Source of the DNA: Areca catechu
Lineage: Eukaryota > Streptophyta > Magnoliopsida > Arecales > Arecaceae
Length of the DNA: 64,000 nt
Reading direction: 5' to 3'
Assembly: GCA_021397845.1 (NCBI GenBank)
Contig: CM038052.1
Span: 149,260,854-149,324,853, forward strand
Under the pieces are notes generated by a model. It was not told where the DNA came from. It saw nothing but the letters and a program-made list of their open reading frames with translations, and made no database searches. Within the stretch, counting starts at the first letter, position 1. The number at the start of each line of letters is the position of its first letter. The translations under genes and the position numbers were made by a program. Positions 12,053 to 24,917 of this stretch are shown piece by piece.

Positions 12053-12066
12053 ATCTTTTCCTTTTT
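12053..12066 (-). other. Copia polypurine tract
   Basis: On the minus strand AAAAAGGAAAAGAT lies immediately before the LTR start TGTTGG. This is the plus-strand primer position and supports the LTR being a 3' LTR for the element to its right. Confidence 0.65.
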
Positions 12067-13075
12067 AATGGTGATAATAACTTTGAGTATATAAGAAAAT
12101 GATATCTAAGCAGATATAACACTCTTAAAAAGGTTATCAAAGTAAACTTAGAATATTTTTAAAGTTATTGGAGTAAACATTTAAAGGAATTAAAGTTTTA
12201 CGGTTTATGTATCAAAGCATATAAGGTTTTATAGATTATGCATCGAGCATATGAATCATGGATTGAGTATCAAAAAATATTGTGTAAATTAAGTATCAAA
12301 ACATACAAAGAGTATCATAGTATACAATTTACATATCAGAGCATGTTTCGATGCTTATCAGATTATCACTGATCGATACACTCAAAGAGTATCAGTGTGT
12401 GATGTATCAAAGTAAAATAATATGATAGTATTAGAGCCAAATAATAAGTATTGAATAATAGTATCAGAGAAAAATATTAAAGAGAGTATCAAAGTAATTT
12501 TAAAGGTATTGAAGTATTTAAGTATAAGTATCAGAGCTATTTGGATATAAGTATCAGAGCAAGAAGTATGAGTATCGGGGCAAAAATTTTCTTATATCAA
12601 AGCAAGAATTTGTAAGAAATTTCGAGTATCAAAAAAATTTCAGAAATCTCCAATCTTGCACTATTTGCCCTTATATTTGTATTTTCTTATCGCTTCATTC
12701 TCATTTATTCATAGTTTTGCTCCTTATTTATATATTCTTTATTTTTCTCATTTAATCTATAGTTTTATGCCTTTGCCTCATTTTTCCCATTTAATATATA
12801 ATTTCATATCATTTCTTCATTTTTTCTTTTTCTTCGTGTCATCATCATCAAAAAATCATTTGGGAGAGAGCTCTCCTTATATAAAGCAATTAGTGCTATC
12901 AAACAATATTAAGAGAAATAGTAGAACATAAATATCATACATAACATAAATATAAGTTTTGCATCCTAAATAGGTGTACTCGATACAAAATGTGATACAT
13001 ACTAAAAAGTACATCTTGAAACATTAAAGTGAACATAGAGCATAGTTCAAAAACATAAAAACTAATACATAGATA
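12067..13075. repeat. Copia 3' region with GTATCARAG array
   Basis: Non-coding sequence between the copia extra ORF and the LTR. From about 12200 to 12640 the motif 'gtatcaaag/gtatcagag' recurs more than ten times at irregular 20-50-bp spacing, two copies reading 'aagtatcagagc'. The remainder is AT-rich; an apparent ORF at 12656-12931 is hydrophobic low-complexity sequence and not a convincing gene. Confidence 0.45.
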
Positions 13076-14212
13076 TCAACCTAGGACATAACTAAGAGAT
13101 CCTAAGAGTCTAATCCTATGCATCAGAAGGGATATATAAAGTGGCCACATAATCGTCTCTGGAATTAGAGGGAAGGGCAATCTGGCTTTGAGTCCTAGCA
13201 GTGGGTCCTTTAATAGGAGGTGGCCATCTAACAGATCTAAATAAGTCCAAGTAATCAAGGCCGATGGTCCTGGCTAAGTAGGGGCAAGCTAAGGAACACA
13301 AGGAGGAGAAGTTTAAGGAATGAGTTGGCTCAATATAGCAATGACTTAAGAGGATGCAGGTGGTGATGCTAGGGCTGTTGCTGCTGCTACTTGCTCAAAC
13401 ACTATCTCAAAAAGGTGGAATATCATATGAATGACAATGCCAAAGTTTATTGTTTGAGACATCCTAAGCCTATCAATAGCCAATTGAGACTCTCCAAAAC
13501 CATCATCCAGTCTCCTCATCAATCTATTAGAAACATCTAGTATTAAAGAACCTCTGACTTGTAGCTCAATAAGTCATCGTAAGTCTACCATCTCAGACTA
13601 TAGCTTGTCGACTTTGCTAGATAGCATATGAATCTCTGATCTGATAGCCTAACTCACCAACCTGACTATCCTCTCTACTAACTGGTCATCCAGTCTACTC
13701 TGGAGGCAAGAACTACTTGGAGTCCTAGGAGATGGAGCTAGAATGTCTAAAGGTCCAGGGGCTGCCTCAAGTGCTCTTGGTGGAAATGAAGGTTCTACTC
13801 ATTATGGTGAATCTGGTCTCTCTTGTGGCTCTTGACCAAATACTTTCCATACCGGTGCCCTCTAACCTTTTGGTACTCCATCCAGTGTAGGATCCAGTCA
13901 TAGTACTCATCATAACTTTGAAGTTTCTTGAAGGACCACCTTCAAGAGATACCCAAAAGCCTCAAATATTTTGGTAAGCATCATCTCATAAGGCAAGCAA
14001 GCCTTCACCCTCTTCACTACCTCTCTCATCTTTAATAGCATTTACCAGGTAGGTTCATGGGGATACTCTGAGTCAAATAATACATCACTATTAACTTCCT
14101 CTCAAAAATGAAATCAAACCTACCAGTCTTCGAGAAAAAGATCCTCCTAACAATATGGTGAAGCAGCCTCATCATAGTGGATAGGGTGTTAGACATCAAA
14201 TCACCTATCTAT
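13076..14212 (-). pseudogene. Copia extra ORF, C-terminal remnant
   Basis: Continuation of the extra ORF that starts near 16087, on the other side of the solo LTR at 14213-15577. Just left of the LTR, the minus strand reads TMMRLLHHIVRRIFFSKTG and, further on, SIPMNLPG with stops between. This pattern resembles the C-terminal half of the 'putative plant transposon protein' domain often found as an additional ORF in plant retrotransposons. Its biochemical role is unknown. The part towards 13076 is proline/serine-rich low complexity with many stops. Confidence 0.45.
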
Positions 14213-15577
14213 TGCCCAGTTGGACAATCCAAGAGGGGAGGTGAATTGGGTTTGAAAACTTTTTTAATAATTATATGCCTTTCTTGAAACTTTGAGTGGT
14301 GAGTGAAGTGTATCAAGTTTTATGTGCAAAAGCAAGTAAGAACAAGATCAATCACAAACACCACAAATTTATAGTGGTTCGGAGCAACTCGGCTCCTACG
14401 TTCACTACCCAAGGTGCACACTTGGGATTTCTACTATATTCTCCCCAAATACAATCGGATTGTTTTACAACGGGCTCACAATCCAAAACCCAATACAATG
14501 TTAGTTTTTCCGGGCTCACTAACAATCCAAACTTAGTTTTTGAGACTCACTAATAACCTACAAATAATTCACAAGTTACAGCTCCTGTTGTACTTGGAAC
14601 AACTCAAAAACAGAGTTATAAAAGAAAGCAACACTTAAAACAAACCCAAAGATTTGATGGTTGCAGTTGAAGCTCTAAATGAAGCCTTCTTTAATGCTTC
14701 TTCAATACTCTTTAAGGCTTTCACAATCCTTCAATGATTGACTCAAGAAATTGGTTAAGAGTTGCCGGAGAACTTGAGTTCTTCTCACTTCAAAGCACTT
14801 AGAATATTCAATGCTCTTCTCTCTTTCTTAAAAACTTATCTTCCTTGATTTAAATCCTTCATTTATAGCCTCTTATTATATTTCAAGGTAAATATGACCG
14901 TTGGAGTGCCTTGGGAGTCGAAAACTAGCTATTGAATAGCTTAGAAACCAAGAAATTCAATTTCTAGAACTAGCCATTACTGTTCAAATTCTGGAATTCG
15001 AGTCGACTTGGATGGGTCAAGTCAGGTTGGATGCTCAGACAGGTAGAAACTGAACTCTAGAAGAGTCGGCTCATTTCAGTCAAGTCAGCTCGGTTGACTG
15101 GTTCTCTCAAAACTGAATTTTTGTTACTCTGGAAGAGTCAACTCGGATCTTCATTGAGTCGGCTCGGTTAACTGTATATCAGAAATCTTTGTGCCATACC
15201 AAAATAATGTATCAGCTCTAAATGTTGAGTCGCTCGAGTGAACTTCCTTCAAATGCTTTCAAACTTCTCCAAACTTCTTCCAACATCATCCAAATAACTT
15301 CAAACTTCTTCAAAACCTAATCTAAGATATTTAAACTTAAGATTTACATGAAATTGGCCCTTTTACAAGAATATATATTTAAATTTAGCTAGGGCTCTCA
15401 AATACATGAAACTTTTCTTATGAGCAAATTAATACACTATAATGATCTCATAGCTGTAGGGTGAATAGTTATCCATTTGAAACATCCTACAAAAACTTCT
15501 TAAATATTTGAAAAGAGTCAGTATCGAATGCATGCTCCAATATTTTGTTATCATCAAAATCATTCCAAGGGTCAACA
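14213..15577 (-). mobile_element. Solo copia-type LTR
   Basis: On the minus strand it begins TGTTGACCCTTGG and ends CTTGGATTGTCCAACTGGGCA. The plus-strand bases CTAT precede (14209-14212) and follow (15578-15581) it, so a 4-bp match remains of an expected 5-bp duplication. It interrupts the extra ORF, whose reading continues on both sides. It is related to the partial LTR at 1-655 (opposite strand). It contains 'gagtcggctc'-type motifs at about 15000-15240. Confidence 0.7.
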
Positions 15578-16087
15578 CTATCCTCCTACATCCAATCTGC
15601 CAAGAACACATCTCAAACCTAATTTTTGGTCAGCCAATCTCTCAGTAATGATGCCCTCAAATGGAATAGTCAACATCTAACCTAGAGTTGAATCACTCAA
15701 GAAAATCTTTACATCCTTCATAAATAAAGTAATACCACCCGATACTCTCTTTAAGTTTCTATAGAACTCTCTAACTAACCTCGAAGATGTCAAAATATTT
15801 ATCTAGCAAAAATCTTCCCATCCTTGTCTCTTAATCCATTGCCCAAATACAAATCCATTTTCATCAAAAAACTTGAAATTTACCTATCTTCTAGTGGTCA
15901 TTACTCTACTGGCCATTCTCTCGATTTGGAGAAGTGGAAAAGAAGGTGTTAGTGCTGGCATGGATGGCTCGGATGGCTCAGGCTGAGATAGTGGAAGAGC
16001 CTCTTCTAAGGCCACTACAGTTCTTCTCTGCCTCTCCAACTCCCTAGCAGCATGCATATGCTTGATTTTGGACCGTGCCTGCTTCAA
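15578..16087 (-). pseudogene. Copia extra ORF, N-terminal remnant
   Basis: Minus-strand reading from about 16087: a basic start (KQARSKIKHMHAARELERQRR), an acidic/proline-rich linker, then after a stop NFKFFDENGFVFGQWIKRQGW and LVREFYRNLK, and finally a segment ending near the solo LTR. The 'F..KGF.F......QGW' and 'LVREFYANL' patterns are those of the putative plant transposon protein domain. It lies downstream of pol, between the pol end (about 16510) and the 3' LTR, as a separate ORF. It is broken by stops and the LTR insertion. The assignment rests on motif memory only. Confidence 0.5.
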
Positions 16088-16509
16088 ACATCAAGTAAGC
16101 ATCTTCCTTAGTCCCATTCCTCAGACATAGAGTGGAATCAAAGGGAAAAAAGGAAAAATGGTGATAGTCTAAAGGATTTGGATGGATGGAGGGTGTGGAT
16201 GAGAGAAATCACTATTTCTAAAGGATAGAAGATGACCTAACTTCTAAAAATGGGGCCTATGGGTCCTTTTTTAAAAATGCCAAACCTGTGCTCAAGTCAA
16301 CTCGAAAAATCTATTGAGTTAACTCGGACTTGTGTCGACTCGGATTCAAGTCTTGAGTCGGCTTGGATTTGAGTTAGGAAAATTTTAGAGACATAGGTCA
16401 AAATTATTCTGGAAATGTTTTTAAGATGTTTTTAAGGGTTTTGAAAGGATTAAACTCATAAAAACTCTTCTAGTTAATATTTTCTTAAGAAGAGAAGAAG
16501 AGGTATATT
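16088..16509. other. Spacer between copia pol and extra ORF
   Basis: About 420 bp with no gene. It contains several 'gtcaactcg / gttaactcgg / gtcgactcgg / gtcggcttgg' motifs at 16275-16375, of the same kind as those clustered in the copia LTRs. Confidence 0.5.
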
Positions 16510-18110
16510 CAATGGGTCACATATGCCTAGTTCTCTTCTAATCATGCTAAACCTATCCTCACTCAAGGGCTTAGTACAGATATTAGCTAATTACCTATCA
16601 GTGTTAACAAAATTAAGCATTACATCATCATTTTAAACATAACCTCTTATGAAGTGATGTCATATTTTAATATGTTTAGTTCTTGAATGTTAAATTAGAT
16701 TCTTAGTTAAGTTTATTCCATTAATGTCATCACATCTTATAGAAATATTATTAAGTTTGATACCAAAATCTTCAAATTATTGGTTACTCTATAAGATTTA
16801 AGCATAACTTTTGGCTACAATGTATTTGGCCTCAACATAGATAATGCCACCTAACTTTATTTCTTACTAAACTAAAAGATTAAATTAATTTCAAGAAATT
16901 GATAAGTTTCACTGGTACTTTTTTTATCTAGTTTATATCCAGCAAAATCATCATCATAATATCTTATTAATTCAATAGAAGATTGTTTTGAATACCATAA
17001 GCCAGCATTAGCAGTACTAAATAAATATCTAAAAAAAAATTTAATAGCAAGTATATATGATTATTTTAGGTTAGATTGATATCTTGAACACATACATATA
17101 CTGGATATAATATCAAGTCTATTAGTAGTAAAGTAGAGCAATGATCCAATCATACCTCTATAAAATTTTTGATCTATGCTCTTACCTTTCTCATCTTTGT
17201 CAAGCTTATATATTGAGCTCATTTGTGTGCTAATTTTCATGGAACTCTCCATCCTAAACTTCTTGAGTATCTTCCTAGTATACATTGTTTGGCTGATGAA
17301 TATTCCATCAATTATTTGCTTTATCTAGAGTTTGAGAAAGAAATTAAGTTCTCCCATCAAGCTCATTTCGAACCCCCTACATTAGCTTGGCAAATTCTTA
17401 ACAAAGAAGCTTAGTAGTAGCACCGAGAATAATGTCATCTATATATATATATATATTTGAACTACTAATAAATTATCATTTTTTTAAAAAAAACAAAGTA
17501 GTATCTATATTTTTTTTTATGAAATCATTTGGAAGTAGAAATTTACTTAATCATTTATACCATGTACAAGGGGCTTGTTTTAAATCATAAAATGCTTTAT
17601 GTAGCTCATAAACATAATTTAGAAATTCATGATTTTCAAAATAAGGTGATTGTTCTACATATACTTCTTCAAAAATAAAAGCATTAAAAAATATACTTTT
17701 AATATCTATTTGATATAGTTTAAAATCCATATAGCATACAAAAGCAAGTAATAGCCTAATGGCTTTTAGCTATAGGTACAAAGATTTTATCAAAATTAAT
17801 TCCTTCTTCTTGACTATAATCTTTTGTAACTAACCTAGCTTTATTTCTTATAACCTTACCATGTTCATCTAGCTTATTTCTGAAAATCCATTTAGTTCCA
17901 ATAATAGGATAATCAATAGATTTTTTTACAAGTGTTTATACTTTGTATTTCAAATTGATTAAGTTCTTTTTGCATAACATTAATCCATTCACTATTATTT
18001 TTAACTTCTTTAACTTTGGTTGTATTTGAGACATAAAAGCTAAATAATTACATAGATCTCTTAAAGATGATCAAGTTTTTATTCCTTGAGAAGGATCACT
18101 AATAATAAAA
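16510..18110 (-). pseudogene. Copia reverse transcriptase/RNase H remnant
   Basis: Copies element RNA to DNA. On the minus strand: LVTKDYSQEEGINFDKIF (about 17790-17850) from the early RT motif; IYIDDII near 17430-17450, equivalent to the catalytic YVDDII; an open stretch at 17061-17285 with KILKKFRMESS, STQM, KLDKDEKGKSIDQK and YRGMIGSLLYFTTNR, the conserved end of RT; and 16510-16900 with scattered RNase H remains ending 'FSMIRREL'-like near 16520. It is interrupted by many stops and frameshifts. It is AT-rich and clearly inactive. Confidence 0.75.
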
Positions 18111-19060
18111 TCTTATGGATATCCATGAGCATACCTCCACTCTTTGGATAGATCACCTTGCTTTTGTTGAGTTTCTACTCCATCATCATCCTTTTTTGGA
18201 TCTTCACCTTTATTTCTAGGAAATGAGTCCTTCAATGTGAGATCCTTCACTTTCTTGCTAAGGATACCTGCATCATCATCTAAAGCATCTTCCTTTCTCA
18301 AAAGATGGGTATTAGTTTCATCAAAAATAACATGAATTACTTCAACAATAAGTATTCTTTTATTGAAGACTCTATATACCTTACTAGATGAGGAGTAACC
18401 TAAGAAAATTTCTTTATCTAACTTAGTATTAAATTTTTCTAAGTTATCTTCACTGTTATTTGATATAAAATACTTACATCCAAAAACATGAAAATAATTA
18501 GTATTGATTTCTTATTTTTTTAAAATTCATATGGTATTTTCTTAAAATTGGTCTAATCAAAATATAATTTAAAATATAATATGTTGTATTTATTACTTCT
18601 ATCTAGAAATATCTAAGGAGGTCACCTTCACATAATATAATGTACGCTATTTCTTTCAAAGTTCAATTTTTATTTTCTACCATCCCATTTTCTTGGGGTA
18701 TTCCAGGTGTAAAAGAAATTAATTTAATTTTTTTATTACAAAAACTTTTAAGATTTTAATTTTTAAATTAATTCCATGATCATTATGAATCGATATAATT
18801 AAAAAAATATTTTTATTTAAAGCTTTATGATAAAATTTTGCAAAAGCTGAAAAAGCTTTATTTTTTATACTAAAAAGAAAATCCAGGTAAATCTTGAAAA
18901 ATCATTAATGATGTCAAGTCCATATATCTTACTTCCTAGATATGTAGTTCTAGTAGGTCCAAATAAATCTATATAAAGAAGTTGTAAAGGCTTATTAGTT
19001 AAAATTATACCTTTTAGTTTAAAAGAGTTTCTAGTTGTTTTTCAAATTGACATGTCTCAC
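18111..19060 (-). pseudogene. Copia integrase remnant
   Basis: Lies between the pre-integrase domain and RT in the usual copia order (integrase before RT). Fragments such as 'DIINDFSRFTW'-like sequence near 18890-18930, 'GIPQENGMVE'-like sequence near 18680 and 'FGCKYFI'-like sequence near 18470 remain in different frames. The segment 18113-18301 is the acidic, lysine-rich linker after the core. Multiple frameshifts prevent any single ORF. Confidence 0.6.
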
Positions 19061-19064
19061 AAAT

Positions 19065-19358
19065 TCAATTCTTTTCAAACTTAAGTTTTGACAAACTTTT
19101 TATAAGATCTCTTTTAACAAGTTTTGAAAGTAAATCCATGCTTATATGACCTACTTTTCTATACCATAACAAACTAGTTTCATTATTTTTCGTATTCATT
19201 ACAACTAAGCATTGACCATTCTTTAGAGGTAGATCATCCAAATCTGCTATATAGGTATTGTCATGTTTATGTCCAATGAATACTATACTATCTTTCATTA
19301 GACTAAATATAATGTATTTAGAAAATTCAAAGACTATTTTACAACCTCTATTACACAA
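19065..19358 (-). pseudogene. Copia pre-integrase domain
   Basis: An open 97-codon minus-strand stretch, starting CNRGCKIVF and containing LLWYRKVGHISMDLLSKL, the copia gag-pre-integrase signature (usually LWHRRLGH). The His of 'WHRRLGH' is replaced by Tyr. After a stop the zinc-binding 'C..C' of the integrase N-terminus follows (ICETCQFEKQ). Upstream, at about 19440-19570, protease-type sequence (YLDSGYSRYM) remains. Confidence 0.75.
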
Positions 19359-21033
19359 TTGACTTATACGAAGTAGGTTATGCTTTAAACCATCTACAAA
19401 TAATATATTTTCTTTGAATATAGAAGGGGCAATATAGATTTTATCAATTTTATGAATGTGCTATTTTTCATTATCCTCGAATGTTACCATTCCTTCATCT
19501 TTAACTTCAAGAGAGATAAATTGAGTCTTATCATCCATCATATATCTTGAATACCCGCTATCAAGATACTATCTTATTTTTTCTCCTTAGACCGCAAGAC
19601 ACATCTATAAGAAAAAAATAAATTTTTGTTTTAGATACCTAAATCATCTTGGATCTTTTGGGATTAGTCTTATCAATTCTTTTTGGAATCCATTCCTTTC
19701 TAACTATTTTTTATTTGTTTTTTTGATATTATATAGATATACTTTATGTCCTACTTTACCACAATAATAACACATAATATTTGAAGTAGAACTAAGAGAG
19801 GATTTGTTAAATAAATTTTTCAAGTACTTTTATTTATTTTGAATGTTAAAATCTAAATCAACTTTATTGTAAATAGCTCTTTGGTTTTTTAAAATTATTT
19901 ATAATTTTTCAAGACTAAACTTTTTAACAAATGGTTTCAATTTTTGCAATTCATTTTTAAAGTTTTGATTTTCTTGTAAGACAATCTCTTTTTCTTTCAA
20001 ATGCTTCATTTTTCTTTTGACAATTCTTACAAAATATTCTCTTTATCTTTCAAAATATTTTCCCTTTCTTTTAAGAGTTCAGCATTTTGTTTCTTTAGAT
20101 CTTTGTTAATTTTTCATAATTTTTCAAATTCATCTAATAATTCAATAAATGCTAATTGAAGCTTATTATTATCTAAGGAATGTTTATAAGTTACCTCACT
20201 TTCATGTGCCATGAGACAAAGATTTGCTTCTTGAGTTCCTTCTTCTTTGATGCTTGAATCTTCGCTATTGCTCCATGTGGCCACTAGTACTTTTTTCTTG
20301 TATTTCTTAACCTTCTTGAGTTAGGGGCTATTCATTTTAAAATGACCAAATTTCTTGCATTCAAAATATATGGACTGTTCCCTTTTCTTTTCTTTCTTCT
20401 TGTCTTTGCTAGCTTCCCCTTGTAGGGCTTCTTCTTGAAGCTTGATTTCTTCCTTCTCATCATCTTCTTGAATCTTCTTGCATTTATTGTCATCTCATCA
20501 TCTTCTTCTTTTTCAGACTCATTACTTTCTTTTTCTTCATTTATTATAGACTTCAAAGTGATGATCTTCTTCTTCTTGGACTCATCTTCATCCTTTTGCC
20601 TCACTGTAAGCTCCGAGTCATGAGTGATCCAATGAGTTGCTCAAGTAGAAGATTTTCAAAATCCTTTGATTCTTGGATGGTGGTAACTTTTGGTTTTTTT
20701 GACTTTGGAAGAGACCTAAGAATTTTTTGAACAAGGTCACTAGTAGAATATATTCTGCCCAAATTTTTTAAACCGATAGTAATATCAGTAAAACATGCAT
20801 ACATGCTAGTAATAGTTTTATTTGGCTTAATTTTAAACAATTTATACTTATGTGCAAGTATATTAACTTAGTTTTCTTTACTTGGTTGGTATCCTCATAA
20901 TACCTCTAGGCTATTCCATATCTCCTTGACAAAGCCATAAGTAAAAATCTTATAAAATTCATTAGCATCTAATGCATAATAAAGAATATTTATAGTCATA
21001 GTATTTAGCTCTATTAGCTTCATGTCTTCCTCG
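19359..21033 (-). pseudogene. Copia gag remnant, main part
   Basis: Minus-strand gag. 20841-21033: KLIELNTMTINILYYALDANEFYKI..F. 20601-20840: open, with NLGRIYSTSDLVQKILRSLP, typical of the UBN2-type copia gag. 20332-20604: lysine-rich with a degraded zinc-knuckle region downstream ('CKKFGHFK' near 20340). 19600-20330: coiled-coil-like Lys/Glu/Asn-rich spacer leading to protease. The reading is cut at 21033 by the CACTA element and continues at 25565. Confidence 0.7.
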
Positions 21034-21049
21034 AGCTACAAGAAAATAG

Positions 21050-21480
21050 GTTTTTAGTGATGGCAAGCTCCCCATTGCTAATAAAATATTTTAGCAATAA
21101 TAAATGATGACATGATAAGCTACCGACATTAATAGTATTAGCGATAGCAACGGAAGTATTAGCGATGGCATACTCAGTCGCTAATAATATTTAAGTTTTA
21201 TATTTTTTTATTTTAAAAACTTTTAGTAATGGATATTTTTACTTTTAGCAACAGGATTTCCATCATTAAATGTTTTTAAAATTTTAAATTATTTTGTTTT
21301 TTCTATAAAATTTATTAGCGATGAAGTTTTATAGTGATGGCATTTGTTGTCATAAATAATATTTAAATTATAATGCTTTAAATATTGATTTTTTAAAATA
21401 TTTAAGCTTTTAGCAAATATTATTAGTGATAGATATTATCTTATTAATGATAAGAATAGCTATTGCTAATAAGTTCACTA
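21050..21480. repeat. CACTA left subterminal repeats
   Basis: Many short direct and inverted copies of 'tagcgatgg', 'tagtgatgg', 'agcaat' and 'gctaat'. In CACTA elements such arrays bind the TnpA-type protein. The mirrored array is at 25265-25560. Confidence 0.7.
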
Positions 21481-21609
21481 TTAATTATTTTATAATATTA
21501 TCATCTTGAATTAATTAATTGGATGTTTATTGATAAATTATTTTTTCAAAATAATTAGTAAGTGATCATGTCTTCTATTTATATATGTAGAATTCTTAGA
21601 TAGTATATC

Positions 21610-24600
21610 ATGGATCAAAGTTGGATGGATCATCGAATTATCGATAGGATGATTTTTGTTGAATATAAAAAGGATGTCAAGTACTTCTAAGACTATACTT
21701 TTAGAAATGTGACATTCTTATTTGAAGGATGGGCTCATTGTCCTTATAATACATGTATCAATAGAAAAATACTTGATAGGAATACAATAACTATCCATTT
21801 ATATAGGAATAGATTTATGCCAAACTACAAGCACTAGTATCTACGTGGGAAGACATGGAAGATAGTTGCAAGGGTTAGAAGTTAGCAAGACAGGGACATA
21901 GATAGAATGGTAGATATGGTTATGGATGTGACTGGTCCTGAATTTGACTAGGATATAGAGGATAATCTAGAAGCTGGCAGTGAAGATGTCTATTATATGC
22001 TAAAAGATATTGATGAACCACTTTAACCGGGATGTGAAATATACATTATACTATCAATTATATCCGAGTTTTGAATTTGAAGGTAGAGTTTAACATGATG
22101 GTCAATTATTATGATAGGATGGTAACAATAATAAAGAAGATGCTACCAAAGGATGAGAAGTTTATTTGGAGCTTCTATGCTTCAAAAAAAATGGTAAAAG
22201 GGTTAGGCATAGAATATGAGAAGATAGATGCATACCATAATGATTGCATACTTTTCTATAAGGAAGATCAATTGAAGCACTCATGTGACGTATGTGGGAA
22301 AGTCAATTTAAGTTAAGGCAAGAGGGTAGAAATCAAAAGAATGTGCCATACAAGGTTCTTCAATACCTTCTACTCACTTCTGGGCTTTGTAGGTTATACT
22401 TGTTCAAGAGTATTGAGGGTAGATGAGATGGCACGAAGAAGGGATTCGTAACCATACCAATATGATGTATCATCCATCAAACAGTGAGGCATCAAAGAAA
22501 TTTAATGCTTGCCATCCTTTATTTGCTCATAAATTAAGCAATGTCTGATTGGGTTTGTCTACAGATAGGTTTCCACCTTTCAGTCATGCAGCGGCTTGCA
22601 ATTCATATTGGTCAGTTTTTATTGCTCCATATAATCTACTACTTAGAATGTGCAAGAAATAATATAACATCTTTATTACTTTAGTTATTCCTAGACCAGG
22701 ACATCCTAGTAGAAACATTGATGTATATCTAAGGTCTCTTGTTGATGAGTTGAAATACTTATGATCCAATGGCACACATACTTATGACATGGCAAAGAAG
22801 TAAAATTTTGTAATGAAGGCTGCACTGATGTTGACTATTAATGATTTTCCGGCATATGGGATGCTGTCTAGATGGAGCACTCATGGAAAGCTAGCATATC
22901 CATATTGCATGGGGAATACAAAATCATTTTATCTTGAGCATGGTCATTAGCCCTGATGGTCAATTGTCATCGTCAGTTTCTTTTGGAGCATCATCACCTT
23001 CTAAAGCAGCGGGATAGTTTCAAAAGGAATAAGATTGAGAAGGACCATGCACCCCCACACCTCAGTGGTATGGAAGTGTTTTAGAGGGTATTCTAAGTTG
23101 ATAAAGTTCAATTTGGTATATTATTTGATAAGCAAAAATCTCGGGAATTTGGTAAAACTCATAACTCGGTGAAGCACAGCATCTTCTACAAGTTGCTATG
23201 CTAGTCCACAAATTTAATCCATCATAACCTAATCTTGACTTTATGCACATTAAGAATAATGTATTTGATAATATTTTTTATATTGTTATGGATATCAAGG
23301 GCAAGACAGAATAATTTCAAAGCTTGGGAATATTTGAAGAACATATACAAACATCCTCTATTAGAGCTAATTGAGGTGTCATCTGGAAAATTTCTGAAGC
23401 CGAAAGCATCTTACACCTTATTGAGAGAGTAGTTGAAGGATGTATGTGAATGGTGTAAAAATCTTAAATTTTCATATGGTTATGCAAGTAATCTTGCTTG
23501 GTGCATCAATATCAAAGATTGTAAGTTTTATGGACTAAAGAGCCATGACAACTATATCTTCATGCAATGATTACTGCCATTGGCCTAGCATGATCTCCTT
23601 CCCAACTCCATATGGAGTTCTTTGACTAAGCTCAGTATTTTTTTAGAGATATTTGTACTACTGAATAATCCATCAACCACATATCCAGTCTTGAGGCTAG
23701 CAGTGTAGAGACGATATGCAAGTTAGAGAAGATATTCTCTCCTAGCTTTGTCGACTTCATGGAGCACCTCATGATTTATCTGGCGTATGAAGCTAAGATG
23801 GGGGGACCAGTGCGGTATAGATGGATGTATCCATTTGAAAGATGTATACACGGTCTCAAAAAGAAAGTGAAAATAAGACCACAGAGTCGAAAGTTTGATT
23901 ATGGAGGTTTACATAATAGAAAAAATTTTAAATTTCAACCAACACTACTTTGATCCTAAAATGCAAACCAAGTTGACTCAAGTTGATCAAAATAATGATG
24001 GTAGTGGTGAAGGATTAGAGCAAGTGATCTCAATATTTATCTATCTCGCTCATGAATTTGGCCGCAACATTTATCAAATTTTAATAGATATTAAATTTTG
24101 ATAGGTGCAAATATATGTTTTGCTAAATTATGGTGAAGTCAATCCATATATTGAGTAAGTCTCCATCATAACCCAAACTCTTCAATCACTTATTACAATG
24201 TACTAATTAAGTTTTTGCATATTTAGGGATTATGATCAAATACTGAGATGGGATAATCCAAGAATAAGTGAGCAAGAAATTTCTACATAGTTCTCACAAA
24301 ACTTACATATTGGTTTCATCAACTAGTAAACATCAATTGACATTTCATCTATTTTAATTTTTTAATTTTTTTAATTCTATGTAGGTCATGAAAGGGGAAT
24401 CTATTCTTAAAAATCTAAGATCATTAGCTTATAGGCCAGCAAAATATGTGACATGTTATAACATATGTAATGTTAATGATTTTAAATTTTACACATATGA
24501 ATATGGATATCATAAAAGTACAATGAATAGTGGTGTGTGTATAAAGGCAACTGGTGTGAAGCATCAAAGAGTGACTACTATAGAATCCTTGAAGAAGTAA

Positions 24601-24917
24601 TCAAATTGATCTATATCAGAGATAATATTGTCATTCTATTTAACTGCCAATGGTTTGATAATAATAACGGCATGAAGGTTGATCCAAGTCACGGGCTTAT
24701 TGAAATCAAATATGAATCAAAAGCATATATCGACGAGCCATTTGTACTAGCTCAACAAGCTGCTCAAGTATATTATACTTCTTTTCCATTAAGGAAAGAA
24801 GAAGGAAAGATAAGTAAGCTATATGCAAGATTAAGTCTCAAGCTATTTATTATGATCTCAAAGAGGAAGAAGAAGAGTCCCATTTATCAGAATATTTTTA
24901 GGAGGATGAAATACTAG
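21610..24917 (+). pseudogene. CACTA TnpD-type transposase remnant
   Basis: About 21610-21860: MDQSWMDHRIIDR, then FLFEGWAHCPYNTCINR and HLYRNRFMPNYKHW-like sequence, the transposase-associated N-terminal domain. 22071-22316 is open: MMVNYYDRM...FYASKKMVKGLGIEYEKIDAYHNDC, the Tnp2 start. 22480-22960: 'HPSNSEASKKFNACHP', 'GRPGHPSRNIDV', 'YDMAKK' and 'NDFPAYGMLS' in broken frames, the Tnp2 core. 24388-24600 and 24537-24917: 'WFDNNNGMKVDPSHGLIEI' and 'DEPFVLAQQAAQVYYTSFP', the DUF4216-type C-terminal region. Many stops; the catalytic core is not intact. Confidence 0.75.

Noticed and set aside
12656..12931. Hydrophobic 91-codon ORF, possible membrane protein
   Set aside because: Phe/Tyr/Ser-rich low complexity from AT-rich sequence within the copia 3' region.
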